A stretch of DNA of 56,397 bases from Bacillota bacterium (GCA_021803205.1 JAJZMB010000113.1:1-56397); one strand, 5' to 3'; counted from the first letter of the stretch, positions 1-8,770 are shown. Numbers and translations are program-made. Notes: a model not told the origin generated them from the sequence alone.

Positions 1-303
1 GGTCGCGCCGGTCGCGGCCGCCGCCCTGGCGCGATCCTCCAGGCCCGCCAGGGATTTCTCCCAGTCCGCTTCGGAGGCGAAGGGGGCGGCGGTGACCACG
101 CCGCCGACCATCGCCGGCCGGACGCCGGACTCCTCCCAGAGTTGGTCCGCCGTGAGGCCCGGATGTGCCGCCAGGTGCGCCTCCACCTCCCGGACCCCGA
201 CCTCGATCGCCGAGTAACCGAATTCCCGGGCGAGGCGCAACCGGTCGGCAAGTCCGGGACGGTTGGGACCCCGGAACAGGGTGCCGTGAAAACACAGACG
301 CAC
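1..303 (-). CDS. Sugar phosphate isomerase/epimerase-like TIM-barrel protein, 5' part only
   Basis: Reading the minus strand from a GTG at 303, the first 101 codons are open and run off the window. A clear GGGAGGA ribosome-binding site lies 7 bases before the GTG. The protein begins VRLCFHGTLF and continues with a helix and the strand GYSAIEVGV, the usual first beta-alpha unit of xylose-isomerase-like TIM barrels, where the Glu after the second strand is typical. It is related in fold to the protein at 3149-3871. The catalytic part is outside the window, so the substrate cannot be judged. Confidence 0.7.
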   Translation of the reverse strand, partial: MRLCFHGTLFRGPNRPGLADRLRLAREFGYSAIEVGVREVEAHLAAHPGLTADQLWEESGVRPAMVGGVVTAAPFASEADWEKSLAGLEDRARAAAATGAT

Positions 304-338
304 GGTGATGTCCTCCCAAGGTGGCAGATGCAGAGGTC

Positions 339-352
339 GTCTCTGAAGAGAC
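339..352. promoter_or_regulatory. Short perfect dyad upstream of the isomerase, possible operator
   Basis: The arms GTCTCT and AGAGAC are separated by GA. The dyad lies 36 bases upstream of the GTG start at 303, inside an otherwise AT-richer stretch that includes TATATGG-like sequence on the minus strand. The position fits a repressor site, but nothing identifies the protein that would bind it. Confidence 0.25.
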
Positions 353-701
353 ACACCAAAACACGGGCCATATAAAACAATGCCTGGCCGCGATTTCTCA
401 GGACGCTCCCGGCCCTCGGCTTGCTCCATCCGGGTGCCTCAGGCCCTAGGTCGCGGTCGCCGCTGCCCGGCGCGCCATCCCGAAGCTTGGGGCGCCGCTT
501 TGCAGAGTGTGCCTTCAGGGACCGTATTGTCGGGCCGCAGATCGCCTTCGCTCTGCCTTCGCTGGAGGCGGGCCCACCCCTGCCGCGCCCGAGAGGGGAT
601 CGGTCAGCAAAAGCGGGCGGCGGCGAATCCCACGGGAGCAGAATGGGGGTGGTGGCCGAGGTGGGCAGCGGTCTCAACGGGCACCGGAAAGGTCTTCTTG
701 C

Positions 702-1275
702 GTCAGCCGCGAGGCGGACCGCTGGTACGTATCCCTTGCGGTGGAGGTGGAGCGGGATGATCCGCAGCCCGTAGCAGGCCCTGTGGTGGGGATCGACCTG
801 GGACTTCAGTCGTTTGCGGTGCTCTCCGATGGGGAAAGGATCGAATCACCGCAGCCGTTGGCGAAGGCGCAGCGGCGGTTGCGCCACCGCCAACGGCTGC
901 ACAGTCGCAAGCAGCGGGGCTCGCGTACCCGTCGCCAGTCAGCGGCCGGGCTGGCTCGGCTGCACCGCCGCATCCGCTGTCAGCGCGCGGACTTCCTGCA
1001 CCAGGCGACCACGGACCTGGCGAAAACGAAGTCGGTCATCGTGGTCGAAGACCTGTCCGGGCGCGGCATGATCCGCAACCGGCATCTTTCGCGGTCCATC
1101 GCGGATGCTGGCTGGTCGGAGTTCCGGCGGATGTTGGCGTACAAGACCCATTGGTACGGGTCCCAGTTGGTCGTTGCTCCCCGCTTCTATCCCTCAAGCA
1201 AGACGTGTTCCACCTGCGGCCAAGGCAAGGCAGAGATGCCGCTTGGGCAGCGGGTCTTCCGGTGCGCAGCGTGGG
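702..1275 (+). pseudogene. TnpB (IS200/IS605 OrfB) transposon nuclease remnant
   Basis: The frame encodes the RuvC part of a TnpB protein. It has the first acidic motif GIDLGLQSFAVLSDG, an Arg/Lys-rich helical region, the second acidic motif VVEDLSGRGM and the start of the zinc finger (SSKTCSTCG). The N-terminal DNA-binding half is not recognisable in one frame: pieces appear scattered in different frames between about 600 and 700. The second CxxC is garbled (FRCAAWARCARG), and the last catalytic Asp of the D-E-D triad is missing. TnpB is an RNA-guided DNA nuclease that favours its transposon, but this copy lacks essential residues and must be inactive. No TnpA and no clear left or right end is visible. 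Confidence 0.8.
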
Positions 1276-1344
1276 CGCGGTGCGCCAGGGGCGCAGGGCT
1301 GGGTGGGCCGCCGTGCGGGCACACTGTTGTCTCGGGGGTGCCGC

Positions 1345-1896
1345 AGCGTGGTGTCGCGCCGCTCGGGACCTGAGTCCCTGGCCGCCCTGGTGGAGGCCTT
1401 TCATCGACAGCCTGGTCTGAGCCGTCTGCGCACGGTGCTGGTCGCGGCGGCCCGTGCCGGTAAGCGTACTGAGGTGCGGGCGCACCTCATCGAGCGCTTG
1501 GAGGCAGATGCCGCCTGCGACCCGCGTTGCCTGTACCGGTTGTATCTCGAAGACGGTCAAGACCTGCAGGCAGCCCAGACGGCACGGTGCCTCGGAGATC
1601 CCGGATCACTGATCGAGGTTGCCGAGGCGACTGTCAGTCGATTTCGCATACTCGCGCTGCAACTCTACCTGGAGGCCGCGGACCGACTGGCCCGGCAGGG
1701 CCGCCGCCCGGCCTATGCGCGGGCCGCTGCCGTGCTCTGCCGGCTCCGGGAGGCGACGGCGGGCGACGAGGGGGCCTGGCACGTTCTGATTCGGGGCTTT
1801 GCCGTGCAGCAGCGCCGGCGGCGCGGGTTGGGACAGGAGATGATCCGCGCAGGTCTTGACCCCGCTGATCTCCCTTTCAGCGCGGCTGGACCCTGA
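1345..1896 (+). pseudogene. C-terminal fragment of a SWIM zinc-finger-type protein
   Basis: About 180 codons are open in a frame different from the TnpB remnant just upstream. The text is helical and repeat-like (YRLYLEDG, LQLYLEAADRL, YARAAAVLCRLREA, WHVLIRGFAVQQRRRRGLGQEM). It resembles the C-terminal tail of SWIM zinc-finger proteins, where a series of helices ends in an Arg-rich segment. The SWIM motif itself (CxC...CxH) is absent. The simplest reading is that the 5' part of the gene was lost when the TnpB element arrived or decayed. The family assignment rests on memory of the pattern only. Confidence 0.45.
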
Positions 1897-2285
1897 GGGC
1901 GGGTGGGTTTGTGCATTGTTCGCATTGCCTGCTGGCGGCCCGGCGGTCGCAATGGCTGCCGGGGGGGCGACGTGAGGCGACGCGCAGCCCCGGGGTCGGG
2001 GCGCCCACCGCGGGTCGAGACACCGTGCCACAACGCCTGCCCAGGGCGCGGTGGCACGCTTCCCGTACGCGCCTCGGCCAAGAGCCACCCTCGGTGGCCG
2101 GCAGAAATGCTGGGGCCCCCGGCCCGGCGCCGCCGCACCCCACACCGCGGGCATGGCGGTGTTTGGTCCGGGGGACCGGCCTCTCGGCCAGCCGGATGGA
2201 CGTAAATGGCATGCAGGGAAAAAGTTGCTTTATCCCTGTTATCCCATATACTGTCACTAACGCCTGGCCGCCGGGGAGGACTCGT
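1897..2285. other. Intergenic region with promoter for the nucleotidyltransferase
   Basis: No coding region is supported here. The right-hand end is AT-richer than its surroundings and carries the promoter at 2226-2253. The rest shows no repeat or RNA that I recognise. Confidence 0.5.
2226..2253 (+). promoter_or_regulatory. Sigma-70-type promoter
   Basis: TTGCTT at 2226-2231 and TATACT at 2248-2253 are separated by 16 bases. Transcription would start near 2260, about 25 bases before the ATG at 2286. This is one of the few places in the window with a recognisable -35/-10 pair. Confidence 0.6.
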
Positions 2286-3086
2286 ATGCCGTCCGCACCG
2301 ATGTTGACGCGCTGCCGCATCGACGCCCTCTGCCGATCTCTCCGCAGCTGTGACGGCCGGCTGCACGCGGTGCTGCTGCTGGGGTCCGGTATATACGCGC
2401 CAAGCCTGGCGCGTGATCTGGATCTCTTGCTGGTGTCCGCGGCGCCGCGAAGGCTGGCCTCATACGAGGGTGCCCTGTACGGCACGTTACAGGACATGCC
2501 TGCTCCCGATCTCCTGGTGCGACACAACGACGACCGCCCGGGCGCCATGCGGTTGGCGATCGCCTCAGGCAAGGTGCTCTGGCGCCGTCCAGGGGATGTC
2601 CCGCTGCTGTCGGCAGCCGCCGTGACCTCGGCGGATTTCACGGACGCCCGGCAGAGACTGGATGTCGCCGGCGCCCTGCTGTCGACGGGTGGCTGCAGAT
2701 CCGGGGATTTTGCGCTCCGGTTCGCCCAGGAGGCCTTCGACACTCTGTTCCTGGCGGCCCGGGCCGCCGTGATGGCCTTCCTCGCCTCTCGCGTCCGTCG
2801 CCGCCTGCCGGCGCGCCTGCGACAGAACTTCGAACCCCTGACAGAGATCTGCCACGTGCGCTACGGTTGTGAGGGACGTCTGCCCGCGGGTGTGGAGGCG
2901 ATCGCCGCGGAATTCGCTCGCTGGAACGGCCGTGCGCGCGAGCTCATCCTGGACGCGGAGAGCGCCGCGGGTGTGTCGCCAGCGCGTGCCACCACTCTGC
3001 CGGCACAGCCGGCAGAGTGGCGTGACAGGGACGGACGGGAGGTGGGGGGCCTCTGCCCCGGAGCCGTACCGGTTGTCCCGGTCTGA
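2286..3086 (+). CDS. Nucleotidyltransferase-fold protein
   Basis: This 266-residue protein starts at an ATG preceded by GGGAGGA. Residues about 25-45 contain LLLGSGIY...RDLDLLLVS, the GS...DxD pattern of the polymerase-beta-like nucleotidyltransferase fold (MNT/HI0073-type domain). The rest is mainly helical, with FAQEAFDTLFLAARAAVMAF resembling the helical HEPN-like segments that accompany such domains. The last about 35 residues look disordered. No partner toxin or antitoxin gene is adjacent; the next gene, 62 bases on, is a TIM-barrel isomerase. MNT domains transfer nucleotides to proteins or small molecules, but the target here is unknown. A vestigial two-domain MNT-HEPN protein is possible but not demonstrated. 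Confidence 0.6.
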   Translation: MPSAPMLTRCRIDALCRSLRSCDGRLHAVLLLGSGIYAPSLARDLDLLLVSAAPRRLASYEGALYGTLQDMPAPDLLVRHNDDRPGAMRLAIASGKVLWRRPGDVPLLSAAAVTSADFTDARQRLDVAGALLSTGGCRSGDFALRFAQEAFDTLFLAARAAVMAFLASRVRRRLPARLRQNFEPLTEICHVRYGCEGRLPAGVEAIAAEFARWNGRARELILDAESAAGVSPARATTLPAQPAEWRDRDGREVGGLCPGAVPVVPV

Positions 3087-3148
3087 CCGCCGTCTCCAGG
3101 ACTTGCGGCGCCTCCAGAGAAGCCGCTTCCAGAGGAGGTGCCCGACGT

Positions 3149-3871
3149 ATGGATATCGGAGTGCAACTGATCGTTTGGGGCGAGCGCAATCGCAGTGACC
3201 GCGCGGGGGTTCTGGCCGAGGTGGCCCAGGCCGGTTTCACCGCTGTCGAGATGAGTCCGCAGCCCGACCCGGACCAGGCCAGCGAGGACCTGAAGCGCAA
3301 CGGCCTACGGGTGGTGGCTGGTCATGCCAACACCCGCACCCTTGAGGCCGACCTCGACAACCATTTGCGGTGGCTCCAGCGCCACGACGCCCACCTGTTG
3401 GCCTGCTCCGGCCGCGACCTGCCGACTTCGGCCCAGTACCGCGAGGTCGCGCGCCGTCTGGACGCGGCCGGTGCCCGCTGCCGCGAGCACGGGGTGACCC
3501 TCTGTTACCACAACCACGCCCATGAGATTGTCCACGACATGTTTGGCCTGGGTTACATCCTCCGCGAGACCGATCCGCAAAACGTCAAACTCAACATCGA
3601 TACCTACTGGGTCGCGCGCGGTGGTCAGGATCCGGCTGGGGTGATCCGGCTCCTGGGCGACCGAGTGGGGTACCTGCACCTCAAGGACATGCTCGCCGAC
3701 GGCTCCTTTGGCGAGGTGGGAGCGGGCACGCTCGACTGGCCCGCCATCCGGGCGGCGGCGGAAGGGGCCGGCGTACGGATCTGCGTCGTGGAGCAGGACC
3801 GCACGGTCCGGACGCCCTTGGAGAGCTCCACGATGAGCCGCCGCTTCCTCCGCACCCACTGGAGTGCCTGA
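3149..3871 (+). CDS. Sugar phosphate isomerase/epimerase family protein (IolE-like TIM barrel)
   Basis: This 240-residue protein has an ATG preceded by GAGGAGGTG. The AP-endonuclease-2/xylose-isomerase-like barrel is complete: MDIGVQLIVWG at strand 1, GFTAVEMS at strand 2, LCYHNHAHEI in the middle (metal/substrate His and Glu), LNIDTYWV, GYLHLKDM and the C-terminal VVEQD. These motifs match the inosose dehydratase/hydroxypyruvate isomerase-like families, in which the divalent metal is held by Glu, Asp, His and Glu. It may act with the Gfo/Idh/MocA dehydrogenases and cupin elsewhere in the window on polyols or sugar acids, but they are not adjacent. The substrate is not predictable. Confidence 0.85.
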   Translation: MDIGVQLIVWGERNRSDRAGVLAEVAQAGFTAVEMSPQPDPDQASEDLKRNGLRVVAGHANTRTLEADLDNHLRWLQRHDAHLLACSGRDLPTSAQYREVARRLDAAGARCREHGVTLCYHNHAHEIVHDMFGLGYILRETDPQNVKLNIDTYWVARGGQDPAGVIRLLGDRVGYLHLKDMLADGSFGEVGAGTLDWPAIRAAAEGAGVRICVVEQDRTVRTPLESSTMSRRFLRTHWSA

Positions 3872-3995
3872 GGGTGGAACCGAGCGCCCCGCGGCACACG
3901 TGATCCGCCGGGGTGCGCATTGGGCTATGGGCCGCCACCATGGTGGCGGCATCTGTGGCGGTCCGGCGGATCCTGCGTGGGATGGAGGCGTGCGC

Positions 3996-4346
3996 GTGGC
4001 GACGGCGATCATGGATCTGCGCGTGCAGGCGGATCTGGAGACGTTGCTTTGCGGTGCGGGAGACGCCCCGGTTCTGGTCTTCAAGCACAGCACCACCTGC
4101 CCGATCAGCGCCCGGGCACATGGCCAGCTTCTCGCCGCCGACGCCGCTGGGGAACTCGACGGGGTCCGGGTCGCGTGCGTGCGCGTCATGGAGGAGCGGC
4201 CGCTGTCCGCGGCCATCGCGGCGCGTTTCGGGGTGGCGCACCAGTCGCCGCAGGCCCTTGTCATCCGTGGCGGGCGCGCCGTGTGGCGTGCCAGTCACCA
4301 CGCGCTCACGCGGCAGGTGCTGCACGCGGCCGTCGCGGAGCGCTGA
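3996..4346 (+). CDS. ytxJ: YtxJ-family monothiol bacilliredoxin-like protein
   Basis: I chose the GTG at 3996 because GGAGG lies 7 bases before it and it gives 116 residues, the usual YtxJ size. Residues about 28-40 read VFKHSTTCPISARAH, the family signature with a single active-site Cys followed by Pro-Ile-Ser. The remainder is a thioredoxin fold with a cis-Pro region (HQSPQALVI). YtxJ proteins are thought to take part in bacillithiol-dependent thiol repair in Bacillota. The gene stands 124 bases after the isomerase and is probably its own unit or read through from it. Its 3' end faces the convergent UPF0173 gene across a hairpin. Confidence 0.85.
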   Translation: MATAIMDLRVQADLETLLCGAGDAPVLVFKHSTTCPISARAHGQLLAADAAGELDGVRVACVRVMEERPLSAAIAARFGVAHQSPQALVIRGGRAVWRASHHALTRQVLHAAVAER

Positions 4347-4378
4347 CGGCAGGACTCTGGCCCCACGGTATTCCGGCG

Positions 4379-4413
4379 GCCCCGGCCCCGGTGGCGGCCG
4401 CCGGTGCCGGGGC
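4379..4413. terminator. Bidirectional stem-loop terminator
   Basis: Thirteen-base arms (4379-4391 and 4401-4413, one mismatch) enclose a 9-base loop between the convergent genes ending at 4346 and 4470. There is no long T run, as is common in such GC-rich genomes. Confidence 0.55.
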
Positions 4414-4469
4414 TCCGGTGCTTGCAGAGATGCGCAGCGGCGATCGGCCGCGCCGCTGGCGGTGTCGGG

Positions 4470-5204
4470 TCATATCTCCACCGTCTGACCGGGTTCCGGG
4501 GCCACAACCTCCACGGCGAGACCGCGGGCCGTCAGGGCCCGGCGCAACCCGTCCGGGGTGCCCTGCAGCGCCGGGAAGGTGGCGTAGTGCCCCGGGACGA
4601 CCGTCCGTACCCCCAGCATCTCGCAGGCGAAGGCCGCCTGCTCCGGGTCCATGGTGTACAGGCCCCCGATGGGCAGGATCGCGACCTCCGGGCGCCAGAG
4701 TTCCCGGATGAGGCGCATGTCGCCGAAGGCGGCAGTGTCTCCCGCGTGATAGAGGCGCCGGCCGCCCTCCAGGTGGAGCACATATCCGCAGGCCTCACCG
4801 CCGTAGATGATCCGATCCCCGTCGGTGATGCCGCAACTGTGTTCGGCGCTCACCATGGTTGCGGTGACCCCTGGCGCAACCGCCAGCGAACCACCCTTGT
4901 TCATGCCGGTGGCCAGCCGCACGCCCTGCTTGGACAGCCAGGCGGCCGTTTCGAAGATCGCGACCACCCGCGCGGAGGTGCGCCTGGAGATTTCCACCGC
5001 GTCGTGGATATGGTCGAAGTGCCCATGGGTGATGAGCACGCAATCCAGATCCTCTGTGGCGCGCGCCTTCCACTCCTCGGGGCAGGCGGGGTTGTGGTCG
5101 ACCCATGCGTCCAGGAGGAGGCGCCGCCCCCCGGGGGTGGCGAGCCGGAATGTCCCGTGGCCGAGCCAGGTGAGCCGGATGCGGCCTTCCTGCGCAGTGG
5201 ACAT
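4470..5204 (-). CDS. UPF0173-type metal-dependent hydrolase (metallo-beta-lactamase fold)
   Basis: This 244-residue protein has an ATG with GGAGGGA upstream. The metal-binding signature THGHFDH lies near residue 60, with further ligands in SAEHS, HAGDTA and the C-terminal GHY. The order and spacing match the UPF0173/YtkL family, cytosolic two-metal hydrolases of unknown natural substrate. The opening GRIRLTWLGHGTF is the typical first strand pair. It is transcribed on its own; the gene upstream on the same strand begins 1 kb away and ends 253 bases before this start. Confidence 0.88.
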   Translation of the reverse strand: MSTAQEGRIRLTWLGHGTFRLATPGGRRLLLDAWVDHNPACPEEWKARATEDLDCVLITHGHFDHIHDAVEISRRTSARVVAIFETAAWLSKQGVRLATGMNKGGSLAVAPGVTATMVSAEHSCGITDGDRIIYGGEACGYVLHLEGGRRLYHAGDTAAFGDMRLIRELWRPEVAILPIGGLYTMDPEQAAFACEMLGVRTVVPGHYATFPALQGTPDGLRRALTARGLAVEVVAPEPGQTVEI

Positions 5205-5457
5205 GCGCGATCCCTCCAGTTGCGGGCAAGTCTGTGGGAGGGATTTGTCACAAAGACCCGCCTGCCTGCAGGACGGGGAACTTGCCGGTCGCCATTAGCC
5301 CGACGTGTCGCCCGTACCGCGGCAGCCGTCTGTCGCAGGGGGACCTTGCCGTCATGTCTCGCACAATTGCGTACAGGCGCCCGTTCGCCACGGTCTGAGA
5401 ACGTCCGCACGGCTTCGGGACGGAAGCGGGCGGAAGCCATGCCAGACGGGCTCGCGG

Positions 5458-6207
5458 CTATGCCATGCCGCCGGAGGGCCCGAAGCGCTCGGTGCGGATC
5501 CGGTCCGCCGCGTGCCCGAGGGCCAGGAGCGCGGACGCAGCCGCTTCCACAAACCCGTGTCCCCCGCAGACGAAGATGGCTGGTTCCGCCTCGGGGCCCC
5601 AGGCCACGGACCGGAGCATCGCCAAATCGATCCGGCGGCGGAAGTCCGCCTGATCGCCCGGCTGTGCCCGCGTCAGCGCGTACCAGACGCCTACCGCCGG
5701 ATCAGCCGCCAGCGCGTCGAGTTCGCGGCGATAGAGGATATCTGTCTCCGTGCGGCAGGAATAGAGCAGGCGCGCGGGCACGACCCTCCCGCCTGCCTGC
5801 CGCAGCCTCTTCCGGTGGCGCAGCATGGACATCAGTGGCACCATGCCGGAACCACCGGCCAAAAGCAGCAGCGGGCCGCCCCGCGCCGTATCCCACACGA
5901 AATAGCCGCCGATCGGGCCGCGGAGTTCCAGGGCGTCGCCGGCCCGGAGTTCGTCTGTGAGATAGGGCGAGACCTCGCCCCCCTGCACGCGCTCCACCGT
6001 CAACATGAGCCAGGGATCCGCCGGTGCCGAGGCCAGAGAATAGCTGCGCTGGGCCTGGTAGCCGTCCTCGGCGGTGAGGCGCACATCGACGCGCTGGCCG
6101 GGCAGGTGCCCGGGCCAGTCTGGCACCGACAACAGGATGCTCCTGGCCCGCGGAGTCTCGTCCCGTGCCTCTACCACCCGGGCCACACGCCAGATCAGTC
6201 GTCCCAA
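5458..6207 (-). CDS. Ferredoxin/flavodoxin reductase-type FAD and NAD(P)H oxidoreductase
   Basis: The TTG at 6207, with GGGAG 8 bases upstream, overlaps the stop of the preceding gene by 13 bases and gives 249 residues. RSYSLAS is the FAD-binding RxYS motif. GPIGGYF and LLAGGSGMVPL form the nicotinamide-binding motif, and IFVCGGHGFVEA near the C-terminus is the usual CGxxxF/E ending. No ferredoxin [2Fe-2S] domain is fused. Overlap with the molybdopterin oxidoreductase gene strongly suggests that this protein passes electrons to it or takes them from it, replacing the haem partner of MsrP/YedY-type systems. Confidence 0.85.
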   Translation of the reverse strand: MGRLIWRVARVVEARDETPRARSILLSVPDWPGHLPGQRVDVRLTAEDGYQAQRSYSLASAPADPWLMLTVERVQGGEVSPYLTDELRAGDALELRGPIGGYFVWDTARGGPLLLLAGGSGMVPLMSMLRHRKRLRQAGGRVVPARLLYSCRTETDILYRRELDALAADPAVGVWYALTRAQPGDQADFRRRIDLAMLRSVAWGPEAEPAIFVCGGHGFVEAAASALLALGHAADRIRTERFGPSGGMA

Positions 6208-6806
6208 AATCGCTGCTCCCGCCAGGGATCTCCGTAGTTGTGGTAGCCGCGGGCCTCCCAGAAGCCGGGTTCGTCGCTGTCTGTGAGCCGCAGTCCGCGC
6301 ACCCACTTCGCGCTCTTCCAGAAGTAGAGCCGGGGCACCAAGAGCCGGGCCGGCCCGCCGTGCTCTGCGTGCAGCGGCGCCCCCTCATACGCGTCGGCGA
6401 TCCAGGCCCTTCCCCCGGTGACCGCCTGGCGGGGGAGGTTGGTCGTATAGCCGCCGTCGCAGAACGCCGCCAAAAACCCGGTCTCGGGGGTATCCAGCAG
6501 CAGCAGATCGAGGGATACCCCTCGCCAGTGCGTGTCGAGCTTGCTCCACCTGGTGACGCAGTGGATGTCTGTGACGATGTCCTCGTGCGGCAGCGCGGCG
6601 AACTCCCGCCAGGTCCAGCGGCGCAGGTTGCTGCCGTCTGGGCCGACCAGGCGCAGGTCCCAGTCGGCAGGCGGCGTCCGCGGTGTGGGGCCGGCCGTCA
6701 GCACGGGAAAGCCCTGCTCCAGATATTGGCCTGGCGGGATGCGACCGGCCGTATCCTCCGGTGGTCTCCGGCCGCGAAAGCCGCGCGATATCGGTCCTTC
6801 GCCCAT
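6195..6806 (-). CDS. Sulfite-oxidase-like molybdopterin oxidoreductase (MsrP/YuiH-like)
   Basis: This 203-residue protein is cytosolic, with no Tat signal. The molybdopterin-binding oxidoreductase domain spans the whole protein. The segment DIHCVTRWS contains the conserved Cys that coordinates molybdenum, and the later segments GGYTTNL, GGPARLLVP, YFWKSAKWVRGL and FWEARGYHNYGDPW are standard for the family. It resembles Bacillus YuiH more than periplasmic MsrP. The FAD reductase gene overlaps its 3' end, so the two form a bicistronic redox pair. The substrate, possibly an oxidised sulfur or nitrogen compound, is not known. Confidence 0.88.
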   Translation of the reverse strand: MGEGPISRGFRGRRPPEDTAGRIPPGQYLEQGFPVLTAGPTPRTPPADWDLRLVGPDGSNLRRWTWREFAALPHEDIVTDIHCVTRWSKLDTHWRGVSLDLLLLDTPETGFLAAFCDGGYTTNLPRQAVTGGRAWIADAYEGAPLHAEHGGPARLLVPRLYFWKSAKWVRGLRLTDSDEPGFWEARGYHNYGDPWREQRFWDD

Positions 6807-7308
6807 GTCTGCCCCTCCTGCCCCCGGAATCCCTCACCGCCGGGCCGTGCGACCGGCAGCCGGTGGCGGTAGACCCACCTGTCGGCCGTCGCCGGCTGCC
6901 GGTCACGTGCGGCGATACGCATACTCGGCCCCGCGTGCATTGTCCCCCCACTGGGCCGACTCCTCCGTCGCCATACCACGTGCGCCGTCGCCGCCGGTGG
7001 CCCGAGCGCGGAGCCTGCGCGGAACGGCGGGCCGTCGCGCCGCCGGGGCGATGGTCACGTCGCCGGCCTCTTGCAAAGGGCTGCCGGGCGCTGTGATCAG
7101 GCGGCACCGAGCCAGGACCGGGCAGACATATGCGCCGATTCCCCTGCCTGCGCCGGGCGGGCGACGGCGCACGCCCGGCAGTCGGCGCACAAACCAGGGG
7201 AGGTGTACCGCGGGCAGGGCGGCTGGCGCGCGAACCGACCACGACGGGCGCCGCGCGCCGGAGGGTGGGGATGCGGCGGATTGGTGTAGGCGCCTGCACA
7301 ACACCCTG
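6807..7308. other. Gap between oxidoreductase pair and alcohol dehydrogenase
   Basis: About 500 bases separate two minus-strand genes. All frames open because of high GC, but none has a recognisable domain or a good ribosome-binding site. It must hold the terminator of the dehydrogenase and the promoter of the oxidoreductase pair; neither is evident. Confidence 0.4.
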
Positions 7309-8310
7309 CTAAGCGCTCAGATCGACCACTGTCTTCACCTGGCTCAGGCGCCGGTCGGCGGCGAAGGCGCCGGCCGCGTCTGCGAAGGGGACCACGGAGG
7401 TGATCATCGAACCGAGATCGACCAGGCGCTCGCGCACCAGGCGCAACACCTCCGGAAACACGCCGCGACTGTTGCGCGAGGCGAGGAGATCGACCTCCTT
7501 GCGCACCAGTGCCGACGGTATGAATGGTGCCGGCCGATCGGTGAGACCGACCAGCACCATGCGCCCGCCGGGCGCTACATAGTCCACGGCGCCCACAATC
7601 ACGCCCGCGTCTCCGACGCAACAGATCACGACGTCGGCCAGGTCCCCCCCCGTCCAGTCGCCGACAGCGGCGGTCACGTCCGTCTCGCGCACGTGCAGCG
7701 TACGCTCGCAGCCGAGTCGCGCGGCGAGTTCGAGCCGCGACGCGACGGCATCCACGATGGCCACACGCGCCCCGTATGCGTGGGCCACCTGCGCGGCTCC
7801 CAGCCCGATGGGGCCCGCGCCGACCACCACAACGGCCATCCCCGCACCGACCGACCCCCGACGATTGGCGTGGACACCGATCGAGAGCATCTCACAGATC
7901 GCCACCTGCTCAGGAGGTAGGTTCCCCGCAGGGTGGAGCAGCTGGGCCGGCAAAACCATCCGCCGGCGCATGCCCCCGTCGGTATGGACGCCGAGCACCT
8001 GCAGGCGCGCGCAGCAGTTGTACTTGCCATGCCTGCAGGCGTAGCAGGCGCCGCATGCCAGCAGGGGCTCAACGGTGACGCGGTCGCCCTCGCGCAGTGC
8101 GCCGGTCGGGCGCAGCACCGTGGCGCAGAGCTCATGCCCGAGAACGCGCGGATATGAGAAAAACGGCTGGATGCCGTCAAAGGCGTGGAGATCCGTTCCG
8201 CAGATGCCGACCCGCTCCACCTGTAACAGAACCTCCCCCGGTGCCGGTGCGGGTTCCGGCCGGTCGTCCCAGCGGAACGTCCCGGGTTGCTGCAGAACGA
8301 GGGTGCGCAA
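7309..8310 (-). CDS. Zinc-dependent medium-chain alcohol/polyol dehydrogenase
   Basis: This 333-residue MDR family protein has catalytic zinc ligands in GICGTDLH (Cys, Asp/Thr) and GHE. The structural zinc loop is CGACYACRHGKYNCC with four Cys. The Rossmann motif is VVGAGPIGLGAAQVAHAYGA near residue 165, followed by IVDAVASRLELA, where an acidic residue after the second strand suggests NAD rather than NADP. The pattern is closest to sorbitol, threonine and L-iditol dehydrogenases. It is monocistronic and could oxidise a sugar alcohol. Confidence 0.88.
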   Translation of the reverse strand: MRTLVLQQPGTFRWDDRPEPAPAPGEVLLQVERVGICGTDLHAFDGIQPFFSYPRVLGHELCATVLRPTGALREGDRVTVEPLLACGACYACRHGKYNCCARLQVLGVHTDGGMRRRMVLPAQLLHPAGNLPPEQVAICEMLSIGVHANRRGSVGAGMAVVVVGAGPIGLGAAQVAHAYGARVAIVDAVASRLELAARLGCERTLHVRETDVTAAVGDWTGGDLADVVICCVGDAGVIVGAVDYVAPGGRMVLVGLTDRPAPFIPSALVRKEVDLLASRNSRGVFPEVLRLVRERLVDLGSMITSVVPFADAAGAFAADRRLSQVKTVVDLSA

Positions 8311-8770
8311 GGCGGGCTTCCTCCCTATCGGCCGGTGTTACGCCCTGAGCCGTGTGCCCGGTCAGTTCCGGTTTGCGCAGGTGATTGCTGCAAGAGTCGG
8401 TTCCCACACCGGCCGCGAACCGTGAACCCTCGGATGGCTAGGAGATTCGCTGCGGTGGCCTCAAAGAGTAAGAGTTTGGCATTTCCCGCCTGGGCGTGGG
8501 GTCGTCGCCGGGCCCGCAGGGGGGAACCCGCCCATGGCATTCGGGCCGCCCGCCACCGAGCCCTGCGCCCTGCCACCGCCGGTCGGACCATGGCACGCGG
8601 CGCGGTCGCGCCCCGGTACAGGCCGGGGTATGGCGCGGCGGCGGACACGGCAGACCGCGCGCCGCCCAGGCTGCTGGCGGGCCTTCATCGCCGGCCTGAC
8701 ACTCCGCCGCACCCTGCCGCTCCTGCACGCGGCGGAGCGCTGCCGCCGGTCCGGGAAGCCCACACCCGCC
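8311..8770. other. Gap upstream of the alcohol dehydrogenase
   Basis: No supported gene lies in these 460 bases. The region must contain the minus-strand promoter of the dehydrogenase, but no convincing -35/-10 pair is visible. Confidence 0.4.
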
